A DNA stretch of 53,771 nucleotides from assembly GCA_964454445.1 (NCBI GenBank), contig CAYVTD010000021.1, positions 1 through 53,771 of the forward strand. Reading direction: 5' to 3'. This DNA is from CAYVTD01 sp964454445 (GTDB taxonomy: Bacteria > Bacteroidota > Ignavibacteria > Kapaibacteriales > UBA2268). The translations under genes were made by a program, and so were the position numbers. Positions within the stretch are counted from its first letter, which is position 1. Each line of letters starts with the position of its first letter. The notes beneath the pieces were generated by a model that saw only the letters and a list, made by a program, of their open reading frames with translations, did no database searches and had not been told where the DNA came from. This document shows positions 6,994 through 16,024 of this stretch, piece after piece.

Positions 6994-9165
6994 ATGAAAA
7001 AAATAATCATTATAATGGTAGTTGCTTATGCTATGAGCAATTATACACTTTCTCAAGATACACTTACTTATCAACAAGCATTTTTTTTCAATAATTTTTT
7101 AAAACAAATGCCCTCAATCATTGGTTGGCAAGATGATGATCATTATGTTTTGCAAAACAAAGAAGGAAATGCCAACCGTATAGAAGCAATAAATGTCAAA
7201 AATGGTAAAAGTGAACTTGTTCTGGATTATAATTATTATGACAAACAGCTGCAAATGTTTAAATTGGAGAATGCCCAATGTGTATCTGAAGACAGAAAAA
7301 CATATATCTTTAACAATGAGAATGACCTTTATTATGTTAAGCTCGATAATTTGATTAAGGGAAAGATTGTCCAAAAAAGATTGACATGGAACAACGATAA
7401 AGAATTAAATCCGCAGCTATCAATGGATAATAACAAAGTAGTTTTTACACGAAATAATGATATTTTTGTTTATTATATTGACAAAGGAGTCGAGCAAAGG
7501 ATAACTTACGATGGCAACGACGAGATAATGAATGGTTATGCTTCTTGGGTGTATTATGAAGAAATAATCGGTAGATCTCTCAATTATAGAGCATTTTGGA
7601 TTTCGTCCGATAGCAGATATATTGCTTTTCTTCGATTTGACGATAGCCCTGTTTTAAAATATATTCTTACTGATGGAGAAAGCCCAAATACGCAACAATA
7701 TTATGAAATTCAGCGCTATCCCGTTCCCGGGACAAAAAATCCATTAGTTGCCCTTGTTATATTCGATTGTGAAGAAAACAATTTGCAAATTATCGATAAT
7801 AACGATAATTCTGATGTATATTTGGCTTTTCCAATGTTTAAGCCAGATGGAAAAAAGATGTTTTATCAACGGCTCAATCGCGATCAGGATTCACTTGAGA
7901 TAATGGAATATGATTTAAAAACAAAAAAAATAAGAAATATATTAACAGACACCCGAAAAGATTGGGTAAGTTTTCAGAATAATATTAATTTTCTCGAAAA
8001 TGGATTTATTATCAAAAGCGACAGAAGCGATTGGAGTCATTTTTATTATTTTGATTATGAAGGTAATCTCATAAACAAAATAACAGATGGCGATTGGAAT
8101 GTTAGCGATATAATCAGAATAAATATTAAAAATGAAATATTTTTGACCGGTAGCAAAGAACAATCAACTGAAACGCATTTGTATAAAGTTAACTTAGATG
8201 GAAACAATTTTAAACGTTTAACAAGTGAAACGGGTAATCATTCGATTGATATATCTCCTAATGGCAAGTATTTTATTGATAAATATAGCAATATCGAGCA
8301 TCCACAAATAATGAACTTACTCGATGGAGATGGCAATTTCATTCGGGAGCTTGGCAATGCCCGAACAGAGAAGTTAGATAGTTTGAAACTTGCGAAATTG
8401 GAATTGTTTACGATACCAGTTGACGGCTACCAACTGCCAGCAATTTGGTATAAACCTTATGACTTCGATTCGACAAAGAAATATCCCATTATTTTTTCAA
8501 TTTATGGTGGTCCAGAGCAAAAAACCGTTTATAATTCGTATCGCATTGTGCGCGGCAAGTTCAGAGAGTTTTGGCTCGCCCAGAATGGTATAATTACAAT
8601 AGCCGTTGACAATCGTGGGTCAGGTCATTTTGGAAGAAGAGGCTGTGCCGAGATGTTTAGGCATATAGGCAAATGGGAACTCGACGACTTGGCTTCGGCT
8701 GTGAAATGGCTAAAAACTCTTAATTTTATCGATACAACAAAAATTGCAATAACCGGCGGAAGCTACGGGGGCTATGTTACAGCATTGGCATTGACCAAAG
8801 GCAGTGAATATTTTAATTACGGTATTGCTGCCTATTCTGTAACTGATTGGCGGCTTTATGATAATGTCTATACTGAGCGATATATGGACACCCCTCAAGA
8901 AAATCCTGATGGATATGAGAATGCAAGTATTATGAAATATGCAAACAAGCTCGAAGGCAAGCTCTTTTTAATTCATGGCGATATGGACGACAATGTACAT
9001 TGCCGCCACACTTATTTGCTTGCAAATTCTTTAATACTTGAAGGTAAAGAGTTTGATATGAAGATTTATCCAAATGAAAGGCATGGCTTCGGTTTTGTGA
9101 AAAACCGGTATTTAGAAGCTGATGAAGTGCGGTTTTGGTTTAAATATCTGTTAAATAGAAAATAA
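6994..9165 (+). CDS. dipeptidyl peptidase IV (S9B prolyl oligopeptidase family)
   Basis: A 723-residue protein with a signal peptide (MKKIIIIMVVAYAMS), the eight-bladed DPPIV N-terminal propeller, and a C-terminal alpha/beta hydrolase. The catalytic triad is visible: Ser590 in GGSYGGY, Asp665 in HGDMDDNVH and His697 in ERHGF. The propeller carries YYEEIIGRS, the double-glutamate motif that binds the substrate N-terminus in DPP4. It releases X-Pro or X-Ala dipeptides from the N-terminus of peptides, in the periplasm or at the surface. Length is typical for bacterial DPP4. AAAGGA sits 5 bases before the ATG. With the upstream metallopeptidase it suggests growth on proteins. Confidence 0.93.
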   Translation: MKKIIIIMVVAYAMSNYTLSQDTLTYQQAFFFNNFLKQMPSIIGWQDDDHYVLQNKEGNANRIEAINVKNGKSELVLDYNYYDKQLQMFKLENAQCVSEDRKTYIFNNENDLYYVKLDNLIKGKIVQKRLTWNNDKELNPQLSMDNNKVVFTRNNDIFVYYIDKGVEQRITYDGNDEIMNGYASWVYYEEIIGRSLNYRAFWISSDSRYIAFLRFDDSPVLKYILTDGESPNTQQYYEIQRYPVPGTKNPLVALVIFDCEENNLQIIDNNDNSDVYLAFPMFKPDGKKMFYQRLNRDQDSLEIMEYDLKTKKIRNILTDTRKDWVSFQNNINFLENGFIIKSDRSDWSHFYYFDYEGNLINKITDGDWNVSDIIRINIKNEIFLTGSKEQSTETHLYKVNLDGNNFKRLTSETGNHSIDISPNGKYFIDKYSNIEHPQIMNLLDGDGNFIRELGNARTEKLDSLKLAKLELFTIPVDGYQLPAIWYKPYDFDSTKKYPIIFSIYGGPEQKTVYNSYRIVRGKFREFWLAQNGIITIAVDNRGSGHFGRRGCAEMFRHIGKWELDDLASAVKWLKTLNFIDTTKIAITGGSYGGYVTALALTKGSEYFNYGIAAYSVTDWRLYDNVYTERYMDTPQENPDGYENASIMKYANKLEGKLFLIHGDMDDNVHCRHTYLLANSLILEGKEFDMKIYPNERHGFGFVKNRYLEADEVRFWFKYLLNRK

Positions 9166-9258
9166 ATTATCTATTTTTATTAATTTACAAACATCAAAGG
9201 CAAACTAAACCATTTTCTTAACTAAATACAAAAGAATTGACAAGAAGTCTAAAAGAGA

Positions 9259-10581
9259 ATGCTGCGAAACGATAAAAAGGAAAGAATCGGTTGGTATTTC
9301 TATGATTGGGCAAATTCCGCATTTGCCACAACTGTAATCGCTGTATTTTTAAACCCTTATCTAACAGCCATCGCTGAAAAAGGAGCATCTGCAGATGGTT
9401 TTCTTCGTATAATAGGCATTGAAATCTTCGCAGGTTCTTATTATGAGTATGTTATTGCAGTTTCTGTCTTTCTCCAACTACTTGTTTTGCCTATAATTGG
9501 TGTTTTTGTTGATTATTCTCAAAGAAAAAAACTGCTGCTCGGAGTGTTCGCCTATTTAGGTGCGATAGCTACAATGGGTATGTTTTTCATATCAGGAACT
9601 GCATATCTTCTTGGTGGGGTCCTTTTAATATTAGCAAATTTGGGCTTTGGGGCTTCGATGGTAATATACAATTCGATTTTAAACGATATAGCTGCACCCG
9701 ACCGTCGCGATGCTGTTTCTTCGATTGGTTGGGCATTTGGCTATCTCGGTGGCGGGCTTTTGCTCGCATTAAATTTGATTTTTTACTCGATGTCCGATAA
9801 ATTATTGCTTGGTTTTGAAAACCATGCCGAGCTTGCAATAAGGATTTGCCTGTGTTCGGCGGGCTTGTGGTGGGGAGTTTTCAGCATTATGCCTATGGTC
9901 TATATCCGAACAAGAAAAGAAACCAAACCGATCCCGTCAGGCAGGCATTATTTAACTTTCGGCTTTAAACAATTCAATAAAACATTGAAAGATGCAAGGA
10001 ATTATCCCGGAGCATTACTTTTTCTTGTCGCTTTTTTTTTATATAACGATGGTGTGCAAGCAGTAATTATCTCAGCAGGAAAATTTGGAAAAAAAGAGCT
10101 TGGTTTAAGCATAATGACTTTAACCCAAGTTATATTAATGGTGCAATTCGTAGCCTTTTTTGGTGCTTTGCTTTTTAATTGGGTCGCCAAACTTATAAAT
10201 ACAAAAAATGCAATAATTACATCATTGATTATTTGGATTGCAATAGTAATTTATGCTTTTGCTTTTTTGCAAGACGAATTGGGATTTTATTTTCTTGGTG
10301 CGGCAATTGCTATTGTAATGGGAGGCACACAAGCATTGAGTCGCTCGCTTTATTCGAGGGTTATTCCTATTGGAAAAGAAGCAGAATATTTTAGCTTGTA
10401 TGAAATTAGCGAAAAAGGAACAAGTATGCTCGGACCATTGCTTTTTGGTATTACATTGCAAATAAGTGGCTCATACCGTCTTGCTATTTTTTCGTTAATA
10501 ATCTTTTTTATTATTGGTTTAATACTTCTTGCAATACTCAATATCAACAAAGCGGAGCGTTCGGCTCAAGAATTGATTTAA
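9259..10581 (+). CDS. MFS transporter, UMF1/Atg22-like family
   Basis: A 440-residue integral membrane protein with about 12 hydrophobic segments. The N-terminal YDWANSAF (15-22) is the hallmark of the UMF1 (Atg22-related) branch of the major facilitator superfamily. Yeast Atg22 exports amino acids from the vacuole; bacterial members are of unknown substrate. The gene ends 3 bases before the flippase start, so the two are probably co-transcribed, although the transporter may have no role in glycan export. An amino-acid or peptide-product transporter would also suit the two peptidases just upstream. Family call is firm, substrate unknown. Confidence 0.85.
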   Translation: MLRNDKKERIGWYFYDWANSAFATTVIAVFLNPYLTAIAEKGASADGFLRIIGIEIFAGSYYEYVIAVSVFLQLLVLPIIGVFVDYSQRKKLLLGVFAYLGAIATMGMFFISGTAYLLGGVLLILANLGFGASMVIYNSILNDIAAPDRRDAVSSIGWAFGYLGGGLLLALNLIFYSMSDKLLLGFENHAELAIRICLCSAGLWWGVFSIMPMVYIRTRKETKPIPSGRHYLTFGFKQFNKTLKDARNYPGALLFLVAFFLYNDGVQAVIISAGKFGKKELGLSIMTLTQVILMVQFVAFFGALLFNWVAKLINTKNAIITSLIIWIAIVIYAFAFLQDELGFYFLGAAIAIVMGGTQALSRSLYSRVIPIGKEAEYFSLYEISEKGTSMLGPLLFGITLQISGSYRLAIFSLIIFFIIGLILLAILNINKAERSAQELI

Positions 10582-10584
10582 AAG

Positions 10585-11886
10585 ATGAGAGTTCAGGAAA
10601 ATATTGGAAAGATTAGCTGGTCGATAGCAGACAAAGGGCTTTATATCCTTTATGGATTTGTGTTGCTTTTCCAGATAAAAGCCCTTTTGCCTGAGGATTT
10701 CGGTCTTTTTACCCAATTCAACAATTTGCATACCTGGATTTTTATAATAAGCGACTCCTTTGCCCTTCAAAGCATTATCCAGTTTGGGGCAAAACACGAA
10801 AACCGCCCCAAAGTAAATCTTTTAACTCTAATTATTCATATAGTAATAGCACTTGGTTCTGTTTCCACAATTTTTATTTTTCAAGACGCAATAGGAGCTA
10901 TCGTCAATCAACCGCGATTTAATGAAATTGCTGCTGCTTTGCCAATAATGGCAATACTATTTATACCAAGAACTTATTGCATAAAATTTATCTATCGCGA
11001 GCATAAAATGCACTTTCTCTTTCTAGTTAATTTTGCATGGCTCGGCACGATGAGTGCCTTGACTGTATATCTTATAACAATCCAAAAGAATTTGGATTTT
11101 TCAGATATGCTGTTTATTTCATATATTGGAGCGGCAGCAAGCTCATTTATTGCAATAATCTTAACTTTTCGCGAACTTAAATTCGGATTTAGAGGGACAA
11201 TAAGTTTAAAAAAATTAACTAATTTTGGCACCCCTTTAGTTATTTATAATTCCCTTCATTCGATGCCAAAACTTCTCGATGTTTATGTTTTGCAATACTT
11301 CTTTAGCACATCTACAATTGGGATTTATTCGTCAGCGAAGGCATTATTCCGGTTTTTTGAAGAAGCTATCAATGGGGCGCATGGGCTTGTCTATCCAGCC
11401 GCTGTGAGAAAAGCAGAACAAAACAACACTAAAGAATTAAACGATTTGATGACCAAATCTGTTTCTTTCATCTTCATCGCTTTTTTATTTGTTGTGATTT
11501 TGCTCGAATTTGGTTTTAGTAAACTGATTATCGAATCTTTTCTATCGAGTAGCTATGTTAATGCAATTGGACAGTTTAACTTGATGGCATTGTCGGCTTT
11601 GGCTTTGCCTTTTGCTATTCTATCATCGCTGATTGTCGCTACAGGCAAGCCAAGAGTTGTCCTAAAAATAGTGTTTGTGTCGTTGATTGCCTCATTGCTC
11701 GCATTTTTATTAACTGGTTTTATCGGCGAGAAGGCGATCGTGCCTCTCGGTTATATGGTTTATATTTTTGTTTCTGGTTTGCTTTATTTCTTGTATGTTA
11801 ATAGAAACTTTGACTTTAAAGTTGTGGAAATATTACGTGCAATCGGCGATTCAAAGCATTTTATTCAAAATTATTTTAAAAAATGA
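10585..11886 (+). CDS. O-antigen/polysaccharide flippase (MATE/Wzx-like)
   Basis: A 433-residue polytopic protein with about 12 hydrophobic helices and the pattern of Polysacc_synt/Wzx flippases, including an N-terminal DKGLYILYGFVLLFQIKALL and a mid-protein STIGIYSSAKALFRFFEEA like 'vGiYs.A.ri'. Such proteins flip lipid-linked oligosaccharides across the inner membrane. It follows the UMF1 gene by 3 bases and overlaps the next gene by 4 (ATGA), so translational coupling is likely. With the glycosyltransferase downstream it forms a small glycan module. Homology is by pattern only; the sugar is unknown. Confidence 0.8.
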   Translation: MRVQENIGKISWSIADKGLYILYGFVLLFQIKALLPEDFGLFTQFNNLHTWIFIISDSFALQSIIQFGAKHENRPKVNLLTLIIHIVIALGSVSTIFIFQDAIGAIVNQPRFNEIAAALPIMAILFIPRTYCIKFIYREHKMHFLFLVNFAWLGTMSALTVYLITIQKNLDFSDMLFISYIGAAASSFIAIILTFRELKFGFRGTISLKKLTNFGTPLVIYNSLHSMPKLLDVYVLQYFFSTSTIGIYSSAKALFRFFEEAINGAHGLVYPAAVRKAEQNNTKELNDLMTKSVSFIFIAFLFVVILLEFGFSKLIIESFLSSSYVNAIGQFNLMALSALALPFAILSSLIVATGKPRVVLKIVFVSLIASLLAFLLTGFIGEKAIVPLGYMVYIFVSGLLYFLYVNRNFDFKVVEILRAIGDSKHFIQNYFKK

Positions 11887-12290
11887 TGAAATTACTTTTA
11901 CTTTTAAACGGTAATAAAGAAAGCATACTTGCGGCTCACAAGTTAGAAGATTCAAATTTTAATACAATTAAAATCGACGATAAAGACCTTGCCAAACCGA
12001 AAATGATTGTTAAAATGATTAAGGAATCAGGCTGCAATACAGTTTATATCGGTTGTAAAGAATTACAACTGCAAAGATTTCAGATTTTTATGAAGATTTA
12101 TTGTTCTTTTTCCCGCAAGCAGTCTGCGATAATCGACGAACTTGGAAATATTAACAAATATTCTACAACTAAATTATTCTTCTATGAATTACCAATGCTT
12201 GCCTTTGAATCGTTTGCAAGTATTATCGTTTTATTGTTTTATCATTTAAAATATCCTTTTGACAAATGGATTTATCTGAAAAAAAATTAA
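11883..12290 (+). CDS. unknown 135-residue protein in glycan module
   Basis: I do not recognise this protein. It begins MMKLLLLLNGNKESILAAHKL, has a basic alpha/beta-looking first half, and one hydrophobic segment at about 99-118 (AFESFASIIVLLFYHLKYPF) close to the C-terminus. There is no signal peptide cleavage site, so it probably faces the cytoplasm and is tail-anchored. Its start overlaps the flippase stop (ATGA at 11883-11886) and its end overlaps the glycosyltransferase start by 25 bases. This tight nesting implies it works with them. It could be a glycosyltransferase accessory or membrane anchor, or the remnant of a larger sugar enzyme. Confidence 0.6.
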   Translation: MMKLLLLLNGNKESILAAHKLEDSNFNTIKIDDKDLAKPKMIVKMIKESGCNTVYIGCKELQLQRFQIFMKIYCSFSRKQSAIIDELGNINKYSTTKLFFYELPMLAFESFASIIVLLFYHLKYPFDKWIYLKKN

Positions 12291-13465
12291 AGGGAATATT
12301 CTGGCGTGCCGATTGTTATGGTAATCACAATGTCGGCGGAATGTTTTCCGCACATTATGGCTTTTTGAACGGCTTTCAAAAATTAGGGCACGAGAGTGTG
12401 TTTGCATCATCGGGACGTCTGGAATTACCGCCCGGTACAGGTTATTATTTTATCCCTTATTCAAGAATTTTTCGCAACTTCCCTGAAATTCTTAACTTAC
12501 CATATAATGGCAAAGTAGCAAAGAATTTGCTCAGAATAATTGACAAAGAAAAGCCCGATTTTATCTATCAATACCAAGCAGATTTCAATTATGCCGGCTC
12601 GATAGTAAAAAAGAAAACAGGGTTACCATTTTTCCTCCAATCAGACGGAGTGCAATCTTGGATAAAAAGAAATTGGGGCAAGCTCTACTTTCCCTCTCTT
12701 CAAAAATGGTCAGAAGAAATCCAATGGGATTGGGCAGACGCAATTTTTGTTGTTTCCAAAGAAATAAAGGAGCAAACAACTGCCCTTGGAGTAGATGCAA
12801 ACAAAATCCATATTCTGCCAAGTGCCGTCGATCCTGATAAATTTCACCCCGGATTTAATGGAAAAGATGTAAGAAAGCAACTTGGCATAGAAAATAGATT
12901 TGTTGTTGGTTTCAGCGGCTCTTTTGGTCATTGGCACGGAGTAGAAGTCTTGGCAAAGGCTGCAGTTCATTTGAAAAAATTGATACCAAACTGCTTTGTT
13001 CTTTTTATTGGCGACGGTTTGCTCAGACCACGAATCGAAAAAATTATCAGTGAGAATAAGCTCGAAGATAGAACTCATATAACAGGAATGTTGCCTTATG
13101 ATGTCATTCCCGAGCATTTGGCTGCTTGCGATGTGCTAACTTCTCCTTGTGTTTACAATGGTGAAGATGAGATATTTTTCAACAGTCCCGTAAAGCTTTT
13201 CGAATATATGGCTATGCAGAAGCCGATTATTGCCTCAAGAATAGGACAGCAAGCTGAAGTAATAAACGATGGAATAAATGGGATTCTTGTCGAGCAAAAC
13301 CAACCAGAAGACCTTGCCGAAGCTTGCCAGCGAGTTTTTAAAAATCCAGATTTGTCAGACAAAATAAGCAAGCAGGCAAGAACTGATGCCGTGGAAAAAT
13401 ATGATTGGCGGCAAATATCCCAACTCGTTATTGATGTTTACCAGAATTTGAAGCGGAAGACATAA
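12266..13465 (+). CDS. glycosyltransferase family 4
   Basis: A 399-residue soluble GT-B enzyme. The C-terminal Glycos_transf_1 domain (about 205-380) shows VVGFSGSFGHWHGVEVL at its start, LFIGDG, and the donor-binding stretch FNSPVKLFEYMAMQKPIIAS, whose Glu is the retaining-GT4 E of the EX7E motif. The N-terminal acceptor domain carries GGMFSAHYGFLNGFQKLG, like other capsule and LPS GT4 enzymes. It should transfer a nucleotide-activated sugar to a lipid-linked acceptor on the cytoplasmic side, feeding the adjacent flippase. It overlaps the unknown gene by 25 bases. The exact sugar cannot be read. Confidence 0.88.
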   Translation: MDLSEKKLKGIFWRADCYGNHNVGGMFSAHYGFLNGFQKLGHESVFASSGRLELPPGTGYYFIPYSRIFRNFPEILNLPYNGKVAKNLLRIIDKEKPDFIYQYQADFNYAGSIVKKKTGLPFFLQSDGVQSWIKRNWGKLYFPSLQKWSEEIQWDWADAIFVVSKEIKEQTTALGVDANKIHILPSAVDPDKFHPGFNGKDVRKQLGIENRFVVGFSGSFGHWHGVEVLAKAAVHLKKLIPNCFVLFIGDGLLRPRIEKIISENKLEDRTHITGMLPYDVIPEHLAACDVLTSPCVYNGEDEIFFNSPVKLFEYMAMQKPIIASRIGQQAEVINDGINGILVEQNQPEDLAEACQRVFKNPDLSDKISKQARTDAVEKYDWRQISQLVIDVYQNLKRKT

Positions 13466-13550
13466 CTTAACAAGCGAGAACAACAAGTTTACTTTTAAAA
13501 TAAATTATATCCTTTCCTTTTTCAAATAATGATAATTGCAAACATTTCCT

Positions 13551-13558
13551 TAATTTTG
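13551..13558 (+). promoter_or_regulatory. candidate -7 box for mraY
   Basis: TAATTTTG is a complete TAnnTTTG match, 30 bases before the mraY start. No TTG lies 17-23 bases upstream, so the -33 element is missing or degenerate. Confidence 0.3.
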
Positions 13559-13587
13559 AGTTTTTTTATAATGTACAAAGAAAAAAT

Positions 13588-14718
13588 ATGCTATATTATC
13601 TTTTTGAGTGGATTTACAAAGTGTTTTCACCGCCAGGATTCGGTATTTTTAAATATGTTACTTTTCGTTCGGCGGCAGCAGCAATCACGGCGTTGCTCAT
13701 TAGTTTTGTCGTTGGTCCTTATTTTATAAAAATCTTAAAGAAAAGACAAATTGGCGAACAAGCAAAAACGGAACTACAACAAGTTGGCACCCATTCAGTC
13801 AAAGCAGGCACGCCGACGATGGGCGGGTTGATAGTCTTGTCAGCGTTACTTCTACCCACTTTGCTTTGGGCAGACATTGGCAATATGTTCGTTATTTTAA
13901 TTTTTGTAACAACTCTTTGGCTGGGGCTGGTCGGTTTCCTCGACGATTATCTGAAAGTAGTGAAAAAATATCATAAAGGGCTTATCGGTAAATACAAAAT
14001 TGTTGGACAGGTTACAATCGGCTTGATTCTTGGCTCAGTAATTTATTTTTTTCCGGAAACGTTTTCTAGTAATTTTCATAAATTTAACACTTTAACTACG
14101 ATACCCTTTGCCAAACATCTAAACCTTGATTTTGGCTTATTATACATACCAATAATTATTTTTATCTTGACTGCGACATCAAATGCAGTAAACCTTACTG
14201 ATGGCTTAGATGGTCTCGCCATTGGGACAGTTGGCATAGCGGCATTGGCACTGGCTTTGATTACTTATGTAAGTGGCAACACAAAATTTGCCGAATATTT
14301 GAATATAATGCACTTGAGCGGTTCCGCCGAGTTAACGATTTTTGCATCTGCACTTGTGGGCGCTGCGCTTGGTTTTTTATGGTATAATGCTCACCCGGCG
14401 CAAATATTCCTTGGTGATACCGGTTCTCTGGCTCTTGGTGGTGCTATTGGTGGATTGTGTATCTTGGTAAAAAAAGAATTCTTGCTACCGATTTTAGGAG
14501 GTATTTTCTTCGCTGAAACACTTTCAGTAATAATTCAAGTCTCATATTTCAAATATACAAGAAAAAAATACGGAGAAGGCAGACGAATATTCAAAATGTC
14601 GCCTCTGCATCACCACTTCGAGAAATCAGGCTGGCACGAAGCAAAGATTGTAATAAGATTTTACATCATTGCAGTTATGCTTGCAATAATTACAATGACA
14701 ACGTTCAAAGTTAGATAG
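13588..14718 (+). CDS. mraY: phospho-N-acetylmuramoyl-pentapeptide transferase MraY
   Basis: A 376-residue, ten-helix membrane enzyme that joins UDP-MurNAc-pentapeptide to undecaprenyl phosphate, giving lipid I of peptidoglycan synthesis. Diagnostic motifs are all present: GTPTMGG (74-80), the Asp pair in GFLDDYLKV (119-120), NAVNLTDGLDGL (199-210), FLGDTGS, and the histidine loop HHHFEKSGWHE near the C-terminus that separates MraY from WecA. Length is slightly above the E. coli enzyme (360). Unusually, it is not inside a mur/fts cluster here: its neighbours are glycan genes upstream and the convergent tpiA, which it overlaps by 8 bases. Confidence 0.96.
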   Translation: MLYYLFEWIYKVFSPPGFGIFKYVTFRSAAAAITALLISFVVGPYFIKILKKRQIGEQAKTELQQVGTHSVKAGTPTMGGLIVLSALLLPTLLWADIGNMFVILIFVTTLWLGLVGFLDDYLKVVKKYHKGLIGKYKIVGQVTIGLILGSVIYFFPETFSSNFHKFNTLTTIPFAKHLNLDFGLLYIPIIIFILTATSNAVNLTDGLDGLAIGTVGIAALALALITYVSGNTKFAEYLNIMHLSGSAELTIFASALVGAALGFLWYNAHPAQIFLGDTGSLALGGAIGGLCILVKKEFLLPILGGIFFAETLSVIIQVSYFKYTRKKYGEGRRIFKMSPLHHHFEKSGWHEAKIVIRFYIIAVMLAIITMTTFKVR

Positions 14719-15484
14719 AAGCAATCATTTTTTCTGCCGATTTTATAATTTTAATAAAAGCATCGCCTTTAAGTGATGCGCCACCGATAAGACCACCGTT
14801 AACATCTTGTAATGCGAGAAGTTCGTCTGCATTATCAGCGTTCATGCTCCCTCCATACAAAACCATTATTTCATTGGCTTGACTTCCAAGTAATGACACA
14901 AGAGTTTCCTTTATAAACCTGTGTGCTTCTTGCACTTGAGCAGGAGTTGATGCAAGACCGGTCCCGATAGACCATACTGGTTCGTAAGCAATAACAATTT
15001 TTTCGCAATTTATAGGATCTATGTCTTCCAAGGCAATACTCAATTGGCGTTTAAGAACATCGTAAGTCTTATTGAGTTGACGCTCTTCAATAGTTTCACC
15101 AATGCAAATAATCGGCGAAATACCTGCCCGCAGTATTGAATGTACTTTTTTATTGATTAGCTCATCAGTTTCAAAAAAATACTGGCGGCGTTCAGAATGT
15201 CCGATAATTATAAACTCACAATGGAGATGAGCAAGCATTTGCACTGAAATTTCACCAGTAAAAGCTCCCTTTTCTTCGAAATGGCAATTCTGAGCACCAA
15301 GTTTGACGGGGGTGCCCTTTACAATCTCTTTTAATGGCGACAAAGAAGTGAATGGAGGACAAATAAGCACTTCCGATTTCAAATTTATACCAGAAACACC
15401 GCCACAAACGTATTCAGCTAGTTTCTCGGACTCGAAAGTGTTGGTATTCATTTTCCAATTGCCGGCTATTAACATTTTTTTCAT
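14711..15484 (-). CDS. tpiA: triosephosphate isomerase
   Basis: A 257-residue TIM-barrel enzyme interconverting dihydroxyacetone phosphate and glyceraldehyde 3-phosphate. Catalytic residues are in place: Lys11 in GNWKMN, His96 in GHSERR and Glu168 in AYEPVWSIGTG. The phosphate-binding loops YGGSMNADNA and GLIGGASLK also fit. The start ATG overlaps the lptC stop by 4 bases and has AAAGGAG inside the end of lptC. It is the last gene of a minus-strand kdsA-unknown-lptC-tpiA run. Its 3' end overlaps that of convergent mraY by 8 bases, leaving no room for a separate terminator. Confidence 0.97.
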   Translation of the reverse strand: MKKMLIAGNWKMNTNTFESEKLAEYVCGGVSGINLKSEVLICPPFTSLSPLKEIVKGTPVKLGAQNCHFEEKGAFTGEISVQMLAHLHCEFIIIGHSERRQYFFETDELINKKVHSILRAGISPIICIGETIEERQLNKTYDVLKRQLSIALEDIDPINCEKIVIAYEPVWSIGTGLASTPAQVQEAHRFIKETLVSLLGSQANEIMVLYGGSMNADNADELLALQDVNGGLIGGASLKGDAFIKIIKSAEKMIASI

Positions 15485-16023
15485 CTTGATACTCCTTTAA
15501 CTCTGAAAATTTTATAATTATTTAATGTCTGATCCGATTCGAAACCAAATCCCTCGATGGTTTCTTTTGGTGAAACGATTTTTACAAATTCTGTCGAAAA
15601 CAATTTTCTTCTTAGATTGTCCCACTGAAGGACAGATGTTCGCAAAGTCATTTGTTTGCTGTCAGAAACCACAAAAACATTGCCCCGGGCAAGCATATTA
15701 TTAGTTACATCATCGATTTTTGCAGAATCGCTCGTTAAAACGCTTGTGTCTCCAGCCTGTTTTTCATCGAAAAATCGCACTTTGACCGAACCGATTAAAT
15801 ATGTTTCCTGCCTCTTTTGATAAATTTTTGCAGTATCCGCATTTAAAATCGCTTTTGTAAAACTGGAGTCAACGAAATGCACTTCCACTTTTCGGCTTAT
15901 TTGGTCAGGTTGAATGTCGCTAACAATTATTTCTTTTACTTTACTTGGAACGACTTTGCTCTCTTTGCAAGAAAAGAGTAAAAAAAAACTGACAAAAAAT
16001 ATGGATAATAACAATTTAATCAT
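15481..16023 (-). CDS. lptC: LPS export periplasmic protein LptC
   Basis: A 180-residue protein with an N-terminal hydrophobic segment ending LFSC (Cys19), which could be a lipoprotein or a single anchor. A beta-strand-rich body follows with repeated 'A..A.IY...ETYLIGSVKVRFFD' and 'ADSAKIDDVTNNMLARGNV' type strands, the beta-jellyroll of LptC/OstA proteins. LptC receives LPS from LptB2FG and passes it to LptA. It lies 1 base after the unknown exported gene and overlaps tpiA by 4. kdsA two genes upstream supports an LPS role. Small LptC proteins diverge strongly, so confidence is good but not complete. Confidence 0.8.
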   Translation of the reverse strand: MIKLLLSIFFVSFFLLFSCKESKVVPSKVKEIIVSDIQPDQISRKVEVHFVDSSFTKAILNADTAKIYQKRQETYLIGSVKVRFFDEKQAGDTSVLTSDSAKIDDVTNNMLARGNVFVVSDSKQMTLRTSVLQWDNLRRKLFSTEFVKIVSPKETIEGFGFESDQTLNNYKIFRVKGVSR

Positions 16024-16024
16024 T

